From contig VUYV01000015.1 in NCBI GenBank assembly GCA_008711295.1, positions 7,685,178-7,749,177 of the forward strand: a stretch of 64,000 nucleotides of DNA, in the 5' to 3' direction. The DNA is from Anarhynchus alexandrinus. Lineage: Eukaryota > Chordata > Aves > Charadriiformes > Charadriidae. A program made the translations under genes and the position numbers. Positions 13,451 through 28,605 of the stretch are shown piece by piece. The notes under the pieces were generated by a model. That model was not told the DNA's origin, searched no databases, and saw only the letters and a list, made by a program, of their open reading frames with translations. The first letter of the stretch is position 1; every line of letters begins with the position of its first letter.

Positions 13451-13688
13451 AGAATCATAGAGTGGTTTGGGTTGGAAGGGACCTTAAAGATCACCCAGTC
13501 CCAAGCCCCACTGCCGTGGGCAGGGACACCTCCCACCAGACCAGGTTGCTCCAAGCCCCGTCCAACCTGGCCTTGAACACCTCCAGGGATGGGGCAGCCA
13601 CAGCTTCTCTGGGCAACATGGGCCAGGGGCTCACCACCCTCATAGTCAAGAATTTCTTCTCATCTAAATCTCCCCTCTTTTAGTTTAA
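13451..13688 (-). mobile_element. CR1 LINE, 5'-truncated 3' end
   Basis: Begins with agaatcatagagtggtttgg, the reverse complement of the CR1 3' terminus, and proceeds through the 'ggttggaagggacctta' block, the 'ccaagccccgtccaacctgg' block and the part encoding the end of ORF2 (residues like [14 protein letters not shown] when read in a wrong frame on the plus strand). It stops near 13688. Only about 240 bp of the 3' end remain, typical of CR1 dead-on-arrival copies. It lies in SMAD2 intron 2 in the sense orientation. Confidence 0.93.
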
Positions 13689-16600
13689 GAAAAGTTAGCA
13701 TTCAAGTAAACAGTTATGGGGCTTCTCACTGCAAGGATTGCTGCTTAAATCCTTCTTGGAATGTCTGTGGTTACTGGCCAAAACGTTGAAATGATGAACA
13801 AACACGCTGATACGGAGGTCCAGTAAAAGTGTCTTCCTATCATTGAACAGACTATTACAGACTATTTTAAAATGGCTGCCATCAATGCAGCTTGCAACAG
13901 GCACAATCACTTTAGTAAGCCTTCTGTTTTCCAACTATATTCATCTAATTGAGATGTATAGGGGACAGCAAAACACTGATTTTTGGTTACTAACTGTGCT
14001 TAGGCAAAGCATCAGTCTGTGAGAGAGGTACATGAGACATATGCAGAACATTAGACACTCAAAATTTAGATACAAAGGAACTAAAAATGTGTTTTCACAT
14101 TAATTTTGTGGAATTTATCAGAATGGACACACTTGAATTCTTCCCTTGACATGCCCCTTAAGTTCATATTCAAGTGCCCCCCACCACAACAGAAGGGGAG
14201 ATTTATTACAGATGGATGTAAAGACCTATCAATAAGCTTTGCTGGCTGGATGCGGCACTGCTGTAGGCTCACACAAACACAGTAACTTTGAGAAGCGGTT
14301 CTTGGAAAATGTAGTCGGAGTCCATGAAATTACCATTTGAGTTATCTACTAAAGAGAAAATGTTTTTTTCAACCAAACACGCAAGAGTCATACACCACTT
14401 CAAACACAACTTTCCATGCCACCAAGCTGAAAGATTCCACACTCTTTGTTCAAAATTTCAAAACTACAGCATGAGTTAAAACTACTTCAAATACCAACAG
14501 AGGAACTTGACTTGAAGCCTCCCACAAAACTAAGAGGAAGTGAAGACCAGTTCTGGGATGTAACTCACCAATTCAACTGAAAAGTAACTTTGAAATTCTG
14601 CATTTAAGCAAAACACAGAATTTGCTTCTTTTGCATCAGGCTTTTCTCTATGCAGTACCTAAGAAAAGATAAGCCAAGCATCCAAAGAAATAGTCAGTTT
14701 ACCTCCCATTACAGACAAAGACTCTAAATGAAAACTTTCAATTCTTGACCAATTGAAACTTGCTTGCACATTTCAGAATAAAAAGCCACAATTTGGGGGA
14801 TCTTTTCTGAACAAATGCTGAAGTCAGATTACTGTGCAGCACTCGTCCAAGGGGATTTCCCCAATCTCATTGTTCTTCTGCCAATTTTGAAGCATACGCA
14901 GCGAGATGTGAACTTACTCCAGCTCCCGATTGTTCTCTTGTATCCTGCCGGTCTGCTTCAAACAATGCAGCACGACAGAAGCCAACGAAAGCTGTTCATG
15001 ATGAGACTACGGCATTGTACACAGTAAATTTTAGAAGTTTTCCACCAATCAGCACTGCTACCAAGTCAGAGTAGGAGAACAGAAACAAGTAGTAAACAAG
15101 ACATGGGAAATTACTTTTATTAAATTAGCAGGTGTAGATTACAAGCAGGATTAAATCAGTAGGGAACCCGTTAACTAGCTATTTGCATTCAAAGCTGCAG
15201 CAGTAAAAGAACTGTAGTATGTTGTTTACCCTATAAATTCTTCCTAGACTAACAGCCTGAGCTCCACAATTGGGAAGTTTTTCCTGTAAAATTGCTCTGG
15301 TTGTCATAAAACATTCACACTAGTAAAAACAGCACTCAGGTGTTTTGTTACAGTACCAGGAAAACTAAATTGGCTGACTTCTACAAAAGAAGAATATAAT
15401 GAGGAGAGGCATCTTTGCCACACTGAACAGTTGGCCTGATAGAAAGACACTAATTACCACAGTAAACCAGAGAATAGTTTAGCATTGACTTGGGCTGCCT
15501 AAAGCCCCGATTCCTTTATTGAAGAAAAATAAGTGCTATTTTGGAATAATTTGGGGCTCAATATTGAAAATAAAGCACAGTCAACATATTTTTCTTGAGT
15601 GACCAACACGTCTTCTTAATGGTAGCATGATGTGGCAGATACAGATATTATTTTTCCTAATTAGAGCTTTGTAGCAGGATTCACTGAGCAGGTTAAGTCA
15701 CTGAAGGAATCACAAGTAGCTATTTTTCATTTGCTTAAAATTCAACAGCCCCAGCATCAGTTGTTAACCTGCCAAACAATTAATGGCATATAAAAGCCAA
15801 GCAAGCTTTAACACTTATTTTCAATTCTGACTCTTCCTCCTTCTGACCATTAAGGCAATCCTAACGAGAAACAACAGTAACTTGAACCTAAAGAACTTCC
15901 ACAAATTCTAAAAATTTTTCACCCCTAAATTTGCCTTATCACTGATACTCCAGTGGGAACCGTGCCTTACACTTACAGTCCCTAACCAAATAATTCAGCT
16001 TACACCAGGGGGGTGAAGAGCTGGCATTGTTATACACCTTACAAAAATTCACCTCAATCTATAGACTGAAAAATGTCAGCAAATTAAAAACTTGTAAGGT
16101 TACCTGGGATAAAAGCAGTAGAGCCAAGGCCAGAATCCACATCCCCCAAGCCTTTATCCAGTGCTCCAATTAGTATATAGTCCCCCAAATTCAACAATTT
16201 TTCCTCCTGACGCAAGAGGCAAGCTCCTTTGAACTATACAGCATTTCGCTATTGGCTAAGCATCTCACACATTTATATTTTTACATGTTGACCTACCTCA
16301 AATGACATGCCAATACTTTCTGCTTGGCATACCAACTCCGTAGCAAATTATGTGGGTAAGTCACATGGCTTCCTGAATTGCACGAGCTTAAAACTGGCAG
16401 CCCTAAGTTTCTTTGTTTAATACTCTAAGACTTCCTTCTTCAGGATGACATCAATATTATAAGATGCTGCAACCTGAACTATGTCTACACTAAAGCTCAA
16501 CCTTAGTTACAGCAATTCAGCCCTCAACATCAGCCACAGCTGTGCAACAAACCAACTTAACAGTTATGTTTTAGTATTTTTAATAAAACCTCATTCAATT

Positions 16601-16992
16601 ATACCTGAATACAGTCACGACTCCAATTTCAATTAACACTACGTTAGAAGGCTTGAAAACTTAAGTTTTCAAATTAATCTTCTAAAGAGTGACTTACCTA
16701 CGCTACAGCAGGGCCCTGACTGCTGGAATACGCAGCGTCTGGGCAGTGCCCTACTGATGCACATATATTGTTCTGTATACAGATATCAGGAATAAGGTCT
16801 TGCTGCTAAGTGGCCATTCAAGTAGGAGAGTTGGTAGAGGAAAAATACGGTATTAGAAAAAAAACCCAACACGTTATCTTAGGTTCATATTAATCCTGCA
16901 TACTACCCTACATATCAAATACTCTGATGCTATAAAGCAAGCAAAATTTAACTTGTGGCTTTAGTTTTTAAGTTAGTTTTGTAGTTAAAGGA
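13689..16992 (-). other. SMAD2: SMAD2 intron 2, no gene seen
   Basis: AT-rich intronic DNA between two CR1 fragments. I see no exon, RNA gene or clear repeat in it. Confidence 0.7.
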
Positions 16993-17084
16993 AATCATAG
17001 AATAGTTTGGGTTGGAAGAGACCTTTAAAGGTTGTCTAGTGCAAACCCCCATGCAACGCGCAGGCACACCTTCAACGAGATCAG
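16993..17084 (-). mobile_element. CR1 LINE, short old fragment
   Basis: Starts with aatcatagaatagtttgggt and continues to 'ttcaacgagatcag'. It has the 'gtctagtgcaa...ccatgcaacgcgcaggcacacc' version of the CR1 3' region, which differs from the other copies in the window (they have 'ccatgggcagggacacc'). It therefore belongs to a different and more decayed subfamily. About 92 bp survive. It is in the sense orientation relative to SMAD2. Confidence 0.85.
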
Positions 17085-17570
17085 AAATGCGTAAGAGTAG
17101 ATTTCAAACACACGAAGGTAGCATCACTGACACTCTCTTACTGATTGCTTACCTCAAATTTAGAAATTAAATTTCAGAGAGACTTGAAGTCAAACTTGAC
17201 ATGAATTTTTATTTATATGTCCATGCAGCATCTAAAGGTGTTCTACAACCTAGAATTTAAGGATGTCATTTTACATATATGTAATTAGGGCCAGCATCCT
17301 TCTGTTTACAACACCATGATCCTGAACATTAGGAAACTAAGAAAGGCTGGACCCATTTATCTTTGGGCAGGAGATGGTCTTGGAAAACCAGGTGCCAGTT
17401 TCTGCCACCCCAGCTCTGAGAAAGACCCCAAGGAAGTTAGCGCAATCTCTCAGAGCACTCTTGTTCTCTCTCTCTGCGTAATACAGCGCAACAGAACACG
17501 GACTAGGTGAAAGCTGTCATCGTAAAATTGAAAGAAACTCTCAACACAGATTAGAAGACATTGCAAAATA

Positions 17571-17590
17571 TTAAAAAAAAAAAAAAAAAA
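17571..17590 (+). repeat. Poly-A tract
   Basis: A run of about eighteen A in the plus strand followed by a short A-rich segment. No retrocopy is joined to its 5' side, so it is not convincingly the tail of an insertion. Confidence 0.8.
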
Positions 17591-17654
17591 CAAAAACCCG
17601 AAAGCCAACTGCTTTGCACTCATCACTTTCAGCAACAACAGACTGTTTCTCTTG

Positions 17655-17842
17655 CAGGATCATCCCTTCACGTTTTACGTTCAGGCTGTGCAGGTGGACC
17701 CTATCCACCCGGCAAGCAGCTGCCTGGCTGTTTGCTAGGCCTGACATTCGGACCGCACAACACCATTGACTACGAGGAAGTCAGGAAGCAACACAACAAG
17801 CTGCCGGAGGAGTACGTATGCACGGGGCCAGCTCTGAGATGA
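17655..17842 (+). other. GC-rich, coding-like fragment of unknown origin
   Basis: A sharp rise in GC inside an AT-rich intron, preceded by tttctcttgcag, which looks like a splice acceptor on the plus strand (AG at 17657-17658). One plus frame reads GLTFGPHNTIDYEEVRKQHN then KLPEEYVCTGPALR and a stop at 17840-17842. The composition is protein-like, but I cannot assign a family. A second frame reads DHPFTFYVQAVQVDPIHPA before a stop. It could be a decayed retrocopy fragment, an antisense lncRNA exon or chance. The poly-A tract lies on its 5' side, which argues against a simple processed pseudogene in this orientation. Confidence 0.3.
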
Positions 17843-20800
17843 AGAGATGTCACACACAACAGGAAGCCACAGCAAAGCACACCATCATTCTGTCCTCACT
17901 GCCCCACATTTAGAAATCACCAAGACGTTCCTTCAAGCTTTTACAGAGAACGTAGAGACAACATTCAAGTCCCACCATAATTATGGGACTGAGAAGAGCA
18001 AGGGCAGTTTGATCCTCCTGCTACACCTTTCCAGTAAGCACATCCAAATTCTTCACAGCACCAGCTATCACAAGGAGGATCAAGGAATTCTGAAGTTAAT
18101 CTTGGCCAACACTCCCCAAAATCTCAGCCATCTCTTGCCATACTTCCAGGAAAGATCTCTTTGGCTTTGTTCTAAAGCATTATTTTTATTGAAATTCCAA
18201 CAAGAGGAAAGCAGAGGGGGCTCTGCTTCATCCTCAATAATCCTGTCATGAGAAAAAGGAGTCAGCTTATCAACAAACAATTTACAAGCACGCTCTTCCT
18301 GTAATCTCAGCAATAAAAATGGTGCTTTAGTGTATTCTGATGTACTGTCTTAAATATCTATACTTATTTTAGAAAGCTTAAGATGTTCAACTATAGTCTT
18401 CAAACATTTATAGAACCAATTTACATCTAAGTGAACGCATCCAGACTGAAATACGCTATACAGTCTGAGGGCATTCTTTATACATAGCAGTTCTCAACAT
18501 GTGAGCTATGATTGAGAATCAATGTCCATCCCCAACTTCAATAGTGAATTATCCCAGCTCTGCTACAAACTAACAGACAGCGCCAAGTTCTGTTTCTGGG
18601 AAAACGGGCTTCACCTCTGTCTGGATAGCAATGTTATTTTAGGATCTGCTGTGCCAATCCAACTGCCTGCTGTGGTCCTCTTAGCTACCTCACTCATAGC
18701 ATAGCAGCAGATGTTGGGAACCCTGAAAACAGTAAACCAGTAGGAAACAGTACCCAGAGGAACCTTCCCCCTGCACTGTAATTAATGAAATCATCCTATG
18801 GCTTAAACTTCAGAAGGAACAAAGGAACTTCTGTATCGCTATCCTCTGAAGTAACCTATTTTGGGGAAAGATCTTAAAGCTTGAAAACAATCTATTCTAG
18901 AAGCCACATTAGCTTGACAACTCTGCTCTAGGGGTGATCAAAAGCATCCCTAAAACTAGGTTACTGCATGCAGCTATACGATGACTTTCCTGACAAATAT
19001 TCCCAAAGAATTAAGAAAAAAACCCATGCTAACTGGTAGCACAGGTTATATTCAAGAACTGTGCCCTTTACACCTAAATTAGAAGTTAATTCTTATTCAG
19101 TTATATGAAGAAAAAGGCATCAAGATGTCATCATGTTAAAAGATTTGTTTGCTCTCAATAAGCAGTTCCAAGCCAGTCGTCCCATCTTTAAGCAGGTCTT
19201 TTCTTTGCCCAGTTTACTTCTGCTTTTAACTCCTTTGTAACTTTGTTCAGCACTAATAAGTTCCAAGTATGAGGGCTCGTATTAACTAATAAAGAGAGCT
19301 AGCCTTTACAAAACAATTTTAACATGTGCCATAAGCTATGCCTAGGCTGCTTATCCATAGTGCTAACGCACTGCAGGGACTGAAGAAAGGGCTGCAGGAC
19401 AAGCAAGCAAAGGAATAACATTAGCATAACAGGGAAATTCAGTTTCTTTAGAGAATTTTAACCATGTCAAATGGTCTTGCCTTCATATGTTTGATGTAAT
19501 TCCACCAGATTCTGCAGTTTTAAGTATCTGAATCCTTGCAGAATACATCAGAAATACAACAAAATTAAGACGTGCTGGATTTATTTCCTGTACATTGTAA
19601 GCACATATAAGAAAATAAATGAAGTGTCAATAGCATTACTCACTTTAACAGCAAGAGCAGCTTTAACATCAGGAAACCGCTGGATATGTAGATTTTGCTT
19701 CACAAAAAAAATCCCCAAAATATTATGGCCTTCAGACGCAGTCAATAAATACTACTACATTTTACACTCTTAAGGAAAAAAATAATAAATAGGTATTCTG
19801 AATGCAATGCTTAAACAACACCACCACACTATTTCCTTGGGAGAATCAGGCTGTGATTGGTTGCACAACAGCAGTTTAAAAAGTTAACCAACCTTCACTA
19901 TTGGCTGACATGAAAGATATGCAACAGGTATGGCTTTAAAGTACTACTATTTTATCCTAACAGGCTCAAAGAAACACCAGTGTTAGTGAAGTTGGTCAGT
20001 AAGTAGCTTTTAATTTCAATGCCAATCAACCACTTCACTTGCAGTTGTCTGCTTCGCATTCCCAACACTCCCCCACAATCTTCCATATTGCCAACACCAC
20101 AGAACCCATTGTAGGGTTTCTGCTTCGCCTCTGGATGGTTAAAAAAAAAAAAAGAGCAGAATTCATCTTGCATTTGAAGCAGAAGCTAGGTGCTTCAGAA
20201 GTCTAATTGTCGACTAAATTCCACAGGTCAGCTACATTCTTCAAAAAAATCAAACCAGCAGGATTTGAGTCCCTCTCACGCACTCTCTCACTTAAGTCAG
20301 AATTGGGAGGTTGCTGAAAACAAAGCAGAAATAAGCTTCTGAAAACCAGGAAACATAGCACAGGGATGCTATGCTCCTGTTAAGCAAGAAGGGCAGAGGG
20401 CACAGATAAGACTACATTTTCTACATACATATTCACCTGTTAAGCAAGAAAAACTATTTTTCATACAGTACCTTCTAAAACTCGAATGGCACAGCAGGCT
20501 GAAAAGCAAGGGTTTGGCAGGAGTATTAGCCTTCTCTCCACGCTGGAAGCAACTGCTGCATTTTGCCTAAGACTCTAAAAGCACTTGCATGGCACCAGCA
20601 CCCCTAAAAGAATCTCTGAATTGGGATTTAAGGAAGTTGGTCTTAAAACCTTACTTCAGCCAGTAATCTGCCAGGTCACTTTTTATCAACATTCAACACT
20701 GCTTTGCTTTTGCGCCGTAGTTTCCTCCAATATAAAGCAGTGATAAAGTCTACCTCCCCTGCAGAAACTCAGGACCTCCCATTAAAGCTAAGATTCGAGC

Positions 20801-23433
20801 ATTAAGCACTGTTCCACACATAGTATCAAAAGCAAGTTTATGCAGTAACTGTAATGTAACCACTACTATTAAGGGAAACTAAAATTTTATCTGCTCAAGA
20901 AGAAAGTTTAAGTTATCAATCAGGAAGTTGTTTGACGCTGTATCAAACCCTTCTACAGTACTGAGATGAGTACACAAACATCTGGAAAGATAAAACAGAG
21001 GTATACTGTTACAGATGTGTCTTTTGGTTCCCCCCTTCCTCTCAACTACAAATAGCCTTTGTCAGGGCACTCATGAAAGCTATAATGAATGAAAACTGGA
21101 GATAACTGAGACTGATGGGAGGCACCTCTCTCTTCTTTATCCTCCTGCATACACAGGAAGAAAAAATAGATGCACCCATACATTGAGTGATCTCATACGC
21201 CACAGTTTGGCATTGCATCGTGCAGACCGTGTCAGCAGTAGAACAGAGAAGCTGCCAGCAAGGAGATGAGATACAGCAGTGCTCTTCGGGTTCAGCAATA
21301 GGCACAATGCAAGACGGAATCTCCTGGGGAAGACTGAATGGGTTACAACACGCAACAAACGAGGACTACAGCTGTCCCTGGGAAGCAGTCCTTATAGGCA
21401 GGTCATCACCATTACTATTCATCCTTCATATAAGATCAGACCCTACTACAGTTGTCACGCTACCCAAATGTTGGCATGGAATCAGAATTGAACATGTGAT
21501 ACAGATGTGCCTGGTTACAGCTCAGGAAGGACAGTCAGTCCTGCATTAGTTTTCAGATACATATGCTCTAGATGAACGTAAGACATCACAAAGGAGTCTA
21601 AACTCAATGCTTCCCTTCCGATAGCTGTGTTTTACATTTTAAAAATACAGGAGCTACAACAGCCCAGGTCAATATTACCCCAAACCTGTCCCAATTAAAC
21701 TCTTATTAGTTGTACATTATCAGGCATTTTACAAAAGCAGCTGCCTTTTGGTAAGTCTTCTTTAAAGGAAGCAAGAACAAAGTATGAAGCATATCAATAC
21801 TCTTTTTAAGACAGAAAAACCACACAGCTGATCACACCAAGACATGGGGACACTGGAACTAGTGATTTGTGTTTCCCTACTTTGGATTCCAATACTCTGT
21901 GCTGTCACCACTGAAACCACTTTTTAAATAGTGAAGATAGACTACGAATATGCCAGTTGACTATTCACTACATGGCATGGTGTGGCTTGTTAACAGCTTG
22001 GATTTCAGCTATAACTAATTACAAAGTATTTATTTCAACAGAACAATCCATGCTAATAAGAAAGAAACCGCTCCATTAGAAGATAACTTATATAAATGGA
22101 TGCTCATGCTGCTTCTTCACTGACTGCTTCTTGTGCTCCATTTGCATCACAACTGCAAGGGAGAGCATAAAGACAGGATCCTAAAGTCTACCAAATTCAT
22201 CACATATTGTAGAAAAGTGAACTCACACGCCAACATTTAGTTTCAGGATACACAGGGATTATGCGATTAGAATCCCACTGGCTTGCTGGGAGGATTCAGC
22301 AAGATAACTACAAATTACTTAGAGGGCTAGTGTCAAAAGGACCTCTGTACTTATTTAGCCTCTGCTCTAGATTACTGACCCACTTATGAAGAGCTAAGCA
22401 TCCCTGCTGTGCGATGCCAACACCCACTCCATCTGTTTGCTTCTGCTTTCTCAGAACCTCTATTAGTCTGCGTAAGAAGTTGTGTTAATTACCACATGAG
22501 CAGCTTTTGCATAGCACGCACAGCATCAGCCTCACTTAGTACACAGTCACCTTGACAAACAGCCCAGAAACAGAACAATCCTAATCGCAGCGGGACTATC
22601 AATGACATACAGTAAGTATATGCAGATTTCTGAAGAGGCAATTTAATTCAACTTTTGTCCAAGCTGCTTTCAGTTTTGAGAAAAGGTTGTAGGTGTTTAG
22701 TTGCTTTGGGTTTCAATGATGAAAAAGTATAGTAGAGTTAAGTACTGTAGCAAACTCTCTGAAAATCTCCAAGGGGACCAGAAACTCACGAAACCACATC
22801 TGAAACTTCTGTTAAGGGAATAATGCAACAATTGCAAACAGAAGCATCCCACAACACTTGTCAATACACCGAGTTAAACAGTATTTAAATCTAAAGCTAG
22901 TTTATAAAAAGCCCAAAACACACAAAACCAAACACAAAAGCCCTCCCCACGCAGAAGAACCTTTGGAAAGTTAGCCCAGCTGTCACATCAGAACTGCATC
23001 TCAGCAGCTTCGCACCTCAAACTTCCTGCTGACTAGGAAGACAAAAAAAAGTTTCAAATTCAGCATTATTTATCCCTGCTGATCTGCAGATCTTGAAGAC
23101 ATTCATTAAAGTCAGTCTCAAGCAGCAGTTTCATTAACTTACTAAATCCAAGAACAAGAATCTCCAGAAGTCATTACAGTACTGAGTTGACATTTGTTCT
23201 TTCTTGGGAACCCAGACTACTCCTGTCAAAGTGAAATAATATCAACAGTCCAAAAGCCAACTATGAAACTCAAGAATTCTGTATAGCACTGCCGGCAACC
23301 CTGATATCATCTCACCCCTTAACAGCAAAGCCATTTCTTAGTTTAATTTTAAACCTTGTATAATAGCCAATACCACTTAAAGAGCTGTCTAGGTACCAGC
23401 TTACTCCTAAGGTAGTCAAGAAAAGTAAAACCT
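17843..23433 (-). other. SMAD2: SMAD2 intron 2, no gene seen
   Basis: AT-rich intronic DNA. The only structure I found is a 15-bp direct duplication (20376 and 20436). Open frames such as 17847-18251 and 21187-21549 overlap frames on the other strand and show no known domain. Confidence 0.7.
20376..20450. repeat. 15-bp direct repeat, 60-bp period
   Basis: CCTGTTAAGCAAGAA occurs at 20376-20390 and again at 20436-20450, exactly 60 bp apart. The sequence between is not otherwise repeated. This is a small local duplication with no evident function. Confidence 0.8.
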
Positions 23434-23872
23434 AGAATCATAGAATGGTTTGGGTTAGAAGGGAACTTGAAGATCATCTAGTTCCAACCCCCCTGCCATG
23501 GGCAGGGATACCTCCCACCAGCCCAGGTTGCTCCAAGCCCCGTCCAACCTGGCCTTGAACACCTCCAGGGATGGGGCAGCCACAGCTTCTCTGGGCAACC
23601 TGAACCAGTGCCTCACCACCCTCAAAGTGAAAAATTTCTTCCTAATATCTAATCCAAATCTACCTTATTCCAGTTTGAAGCCATTCCCCCTCATCCTACC
23701 ACTACCCTTGTAAAAAGTCCTTCCCCAGCTCCCCTGTAGGCCCCCTTCAGGTACTGGAAGGCTGCAATAAGGTCTCCCCGGAGCCCTCTCTTCTCCAGGC
23801 TGAACAACCCCAATGCTCTCAGCCTGTCTTCATAGGAGAGGTGCTCCAGCCCTCAGAGCATCAAGGTCCAGT
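23434..23872 (-). mobile_element. CR1 LINE, 5'-truncated (about 440 bp)
   Basis: Starts with agaatcatagaatggtttgg and runs without a break through the 3' untranslated block, the end of ORF2 and the 'cttctccaggctgaacaacc' and 'ggagaggtgctccagccctc' segments before ending near 23872. It carries the variant 'ccagcccaggttgctccaag ... ggggcagccacagcttctct' shared by several other copies here. It lies in sense orientation in SMAD2 intron 2. Small differences break its ORF2 frame. Confidence 0.95.
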
Positions 23873-25971
<2,099 letters not shown>

Positions 25972-27610
25972 CTAAAAACACAAACCAAAACAGACACATT
26001 AGCACTGAAGTTTCACATGAAACAAATACTTTGCTTAGGACCTTTCACTACCAAATGCCATAGGACACTGCATCCCAAAAGAAGTCAGATAATAGTTCAG
26101 AAGTAGTCTGAATCATGGTTAGGTACTTCCTCAATAAATTTAAAATGCAAGTTTGCTGCAGACTCTTCAATACTTAGCACAGACTAAGGTTACCGTTGAA
26201 TTAGACATTTAATTTTTCCTCAAGTCTTTCGTGGCCGAAGTCAACTCCAGAAAACACAAAAGTTGAGTCTAGCTTTGCACCTAGGCTGGCTGGTTTTAGT
26301 AATTTATTAACATTTTCCACAAGTGATTGACAAATTGCATACACATTATATGCATGTTCTGCCCGGCTCCAAATTAATTTAGCAAGCAAAAATCTGTTTG
26401 GAATGTCAGTTAGTCACTACTGCTTGACAGAAGTCTTCCAACAAGCCAGCCATTTCACAAGCCTCTTCTCATTTTGTTTGTCATGTTTTAAATAACTACC
26501 AATTTTGTTCCACTGAGGACACAGATTTGAAATTCACTCATCCGTTTGGTAATAAGCTTATTCCCGTCTTTCTAGTTCAATGGCCTACAGATAAGGAATT
26601 TTCTCAACTGGCAGTACTTAAAATCAAGTCTCTCAAAAGTCATTACAGGATATTTAAATTCTTAGTTTGCAGGCACCTGAGTAGCAGACTGTCTGTTTTC
26701 AATTTTGATAGCCTTTCATTCAGTGTCAACTACCTGATCAGGACCTTTATATAAAATTAAAGATTGGAAGGAATGCTGGAACTTGGGCTATGTTTAGCAT
26801 TCACTGCACTTTGCACTTCAAATCATTTACAAGAGAAATTATAGCCATTTAGAAAAAAACATCTTGTTTTTGCAGGTTCTATTAGGTTAGTTTTAGGTAT
26901 TAAAACATAAGCCCCAAATCAACCGTGTTTTTTCAGGCAGACAGCGTTAGAAATTCCTTGAGGACATAATGGTCCTACGACCAGAAGTATGGCGCTGAAG
27001 TAAAAAACAACCTTATTTCCAGACAGCAAATAGGTATTTGAACTCCAGAAAGTTACCTTATTTCCAAGCTGTATAAGCTAGTTCAGTCAGCTGAAAATAC
27101 CTTGTTTTAGCTCAGAGCTAACACTACCTTCAGGCTACTCAATTTGAGCTTTCAAAGGCAGCTCACATGCCTCTCCACCCTGTACAGGCACACTCCTCAC
27201 TTCTATCCAAAATACACTAACTTCATCTTACTGAAATTTCCCATCTGCAGAACAGCATGGTTCATTTGGGATACTTCAGGCTACACTATTCACGGCTAAT
27301 TTATGCCTTGTCATGTCTTTGCGGTTTCAGTGAGGACCAACAAGTCAACAAACCCTAAATTATATTCTACAGGTAACTTTAAATCATAACTTTTCAACTT
27401 CCACAAAACAGAACATTCAGTAGGAATGACATTTCAGTTTCAACTAAATTATACCTCCATAAACCAATTTCTGAGAGCACCTAAAAATACGACAGCAGCA
27501 AGAATTGTAGTTTTCTGGGGTCAAGGAGACAGAGGTTCCAATTAACAAGGATTCAAGATTAACACTGGTAACTTTATGCAAGTGATTCAAAAGAATGTAT
27601 CCTAAATCAG
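25972..27610 (-). other. SMAD2: SMAD2 intron 1, 3' end
   Basis: AT-rich intronic DNA upstream of the exon 2 acceptor. It has no exon or repeat that I can recognise. Confidence 0.8.
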
Positions 27611-27900
27611 AGAATCATAGAATGGTTTGAGTTGGAGGGGATCTTTAAAATTCACCTAATCCAGCCCCTCTGCCACGAGCAGGGACATCTCTCACTAGAT
27701 CAGGTTGCTCAAAGCCCCATCCAACTTGACTTTCAACACTTCCAATGATGAGGCATCCACAACTTCTCTGGGCAACCTGTTCCAGTGCCTCACCACCCTC
27801 ATCGTAGAAAATTTCTTCCTTATATCCAATCTAAATCTACTGTCTTTCAGCTTAAAACCATTGGCCCTTGTCCTGTCAGTAGCGGCCTTGGTAAAAAGTC
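27611..27900 (-). mobile_element. CR1 LINE, 5'-truncated, moderately decayed
   Basis: Starts with agaatcatagaatggtttga and continues through 'cctctgccacgagcagggac', 'gttgctcaaagccccatccaac' and 'ggcaacctgttccagtgcct', ending near 27900 at 'ggtaaaaagtc'. It has the 'atcaggttgctcaaagccccatcc' form rather than the 'ccaggttgctccaagccccg' form, so it belongs to a different or older subfamily than the copy at 23434. Sense orientation in SMAD2 intron 1. Confidence 0.93.
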
Positions 27901-28605
27901 AAAGTATTCGTTTTCACACAAAACTATAATGTGAAAAACTTTTACTCTTTCAATAATATTAAATTATTACAGAATTGTCCGCAATATTTCTGACTGCAGG
28001 TTTTGCAGACTGCAAAAGCATTGCACTGGAGCCTGGGCTGCGGCAAACGCAAGAAAAATAAACTCAATAACCAACATTTTTCAAATTAAACACCGAATAG
28101 GACACTCAGGGTACAGTTTCATAGGCAGCCAAGCCAACACAACAGCTTCCTGCCACAGGAAGCCCAGGTCTCCGTCCTTTCTTTCCTGTGGCATCACCAC
28201 TAATACCTTTCCACGACGACTCAGCTAGATAACTAAGATAAAACTGATCAGGTCGGGGGGCAGTTTGCTAAGTTAGTTCTCTTTAAGGTTAACAAGCTGT
28301 ACTGGCTCACACATGGTACTGCAAGTACTTGAGCTGATGTCAACATCATATAAAAGTATATACCGGGGCATGTACTTTAATTTAGATAATTTATTTGTGG
28401 AGTGAAACACATTAGACCCCTAACGCAGTATGCTGAGTAGCTCCAGAGATAAAACAGGAGGCTTGCATGGCCTCTACTGTTTTAAGAAACGCTCACGCTA
28501 CGTTTCTGAAACAGAGAATGGCAATCACTCGGAGCTTTATAAAAAGACCTCAATTTTTGAGCACGGCCAACATTAGATGCTTCAGAGGCACATGCAAAAA
28601 ATTCA
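27901..28605 (-). other. SMAD2: SMAD2 intron 1, no gene seen
   Basis: Intronic DNA between two CR1 copies of opposite orientation. Nothing further was recognised. Confidence 0.7.
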
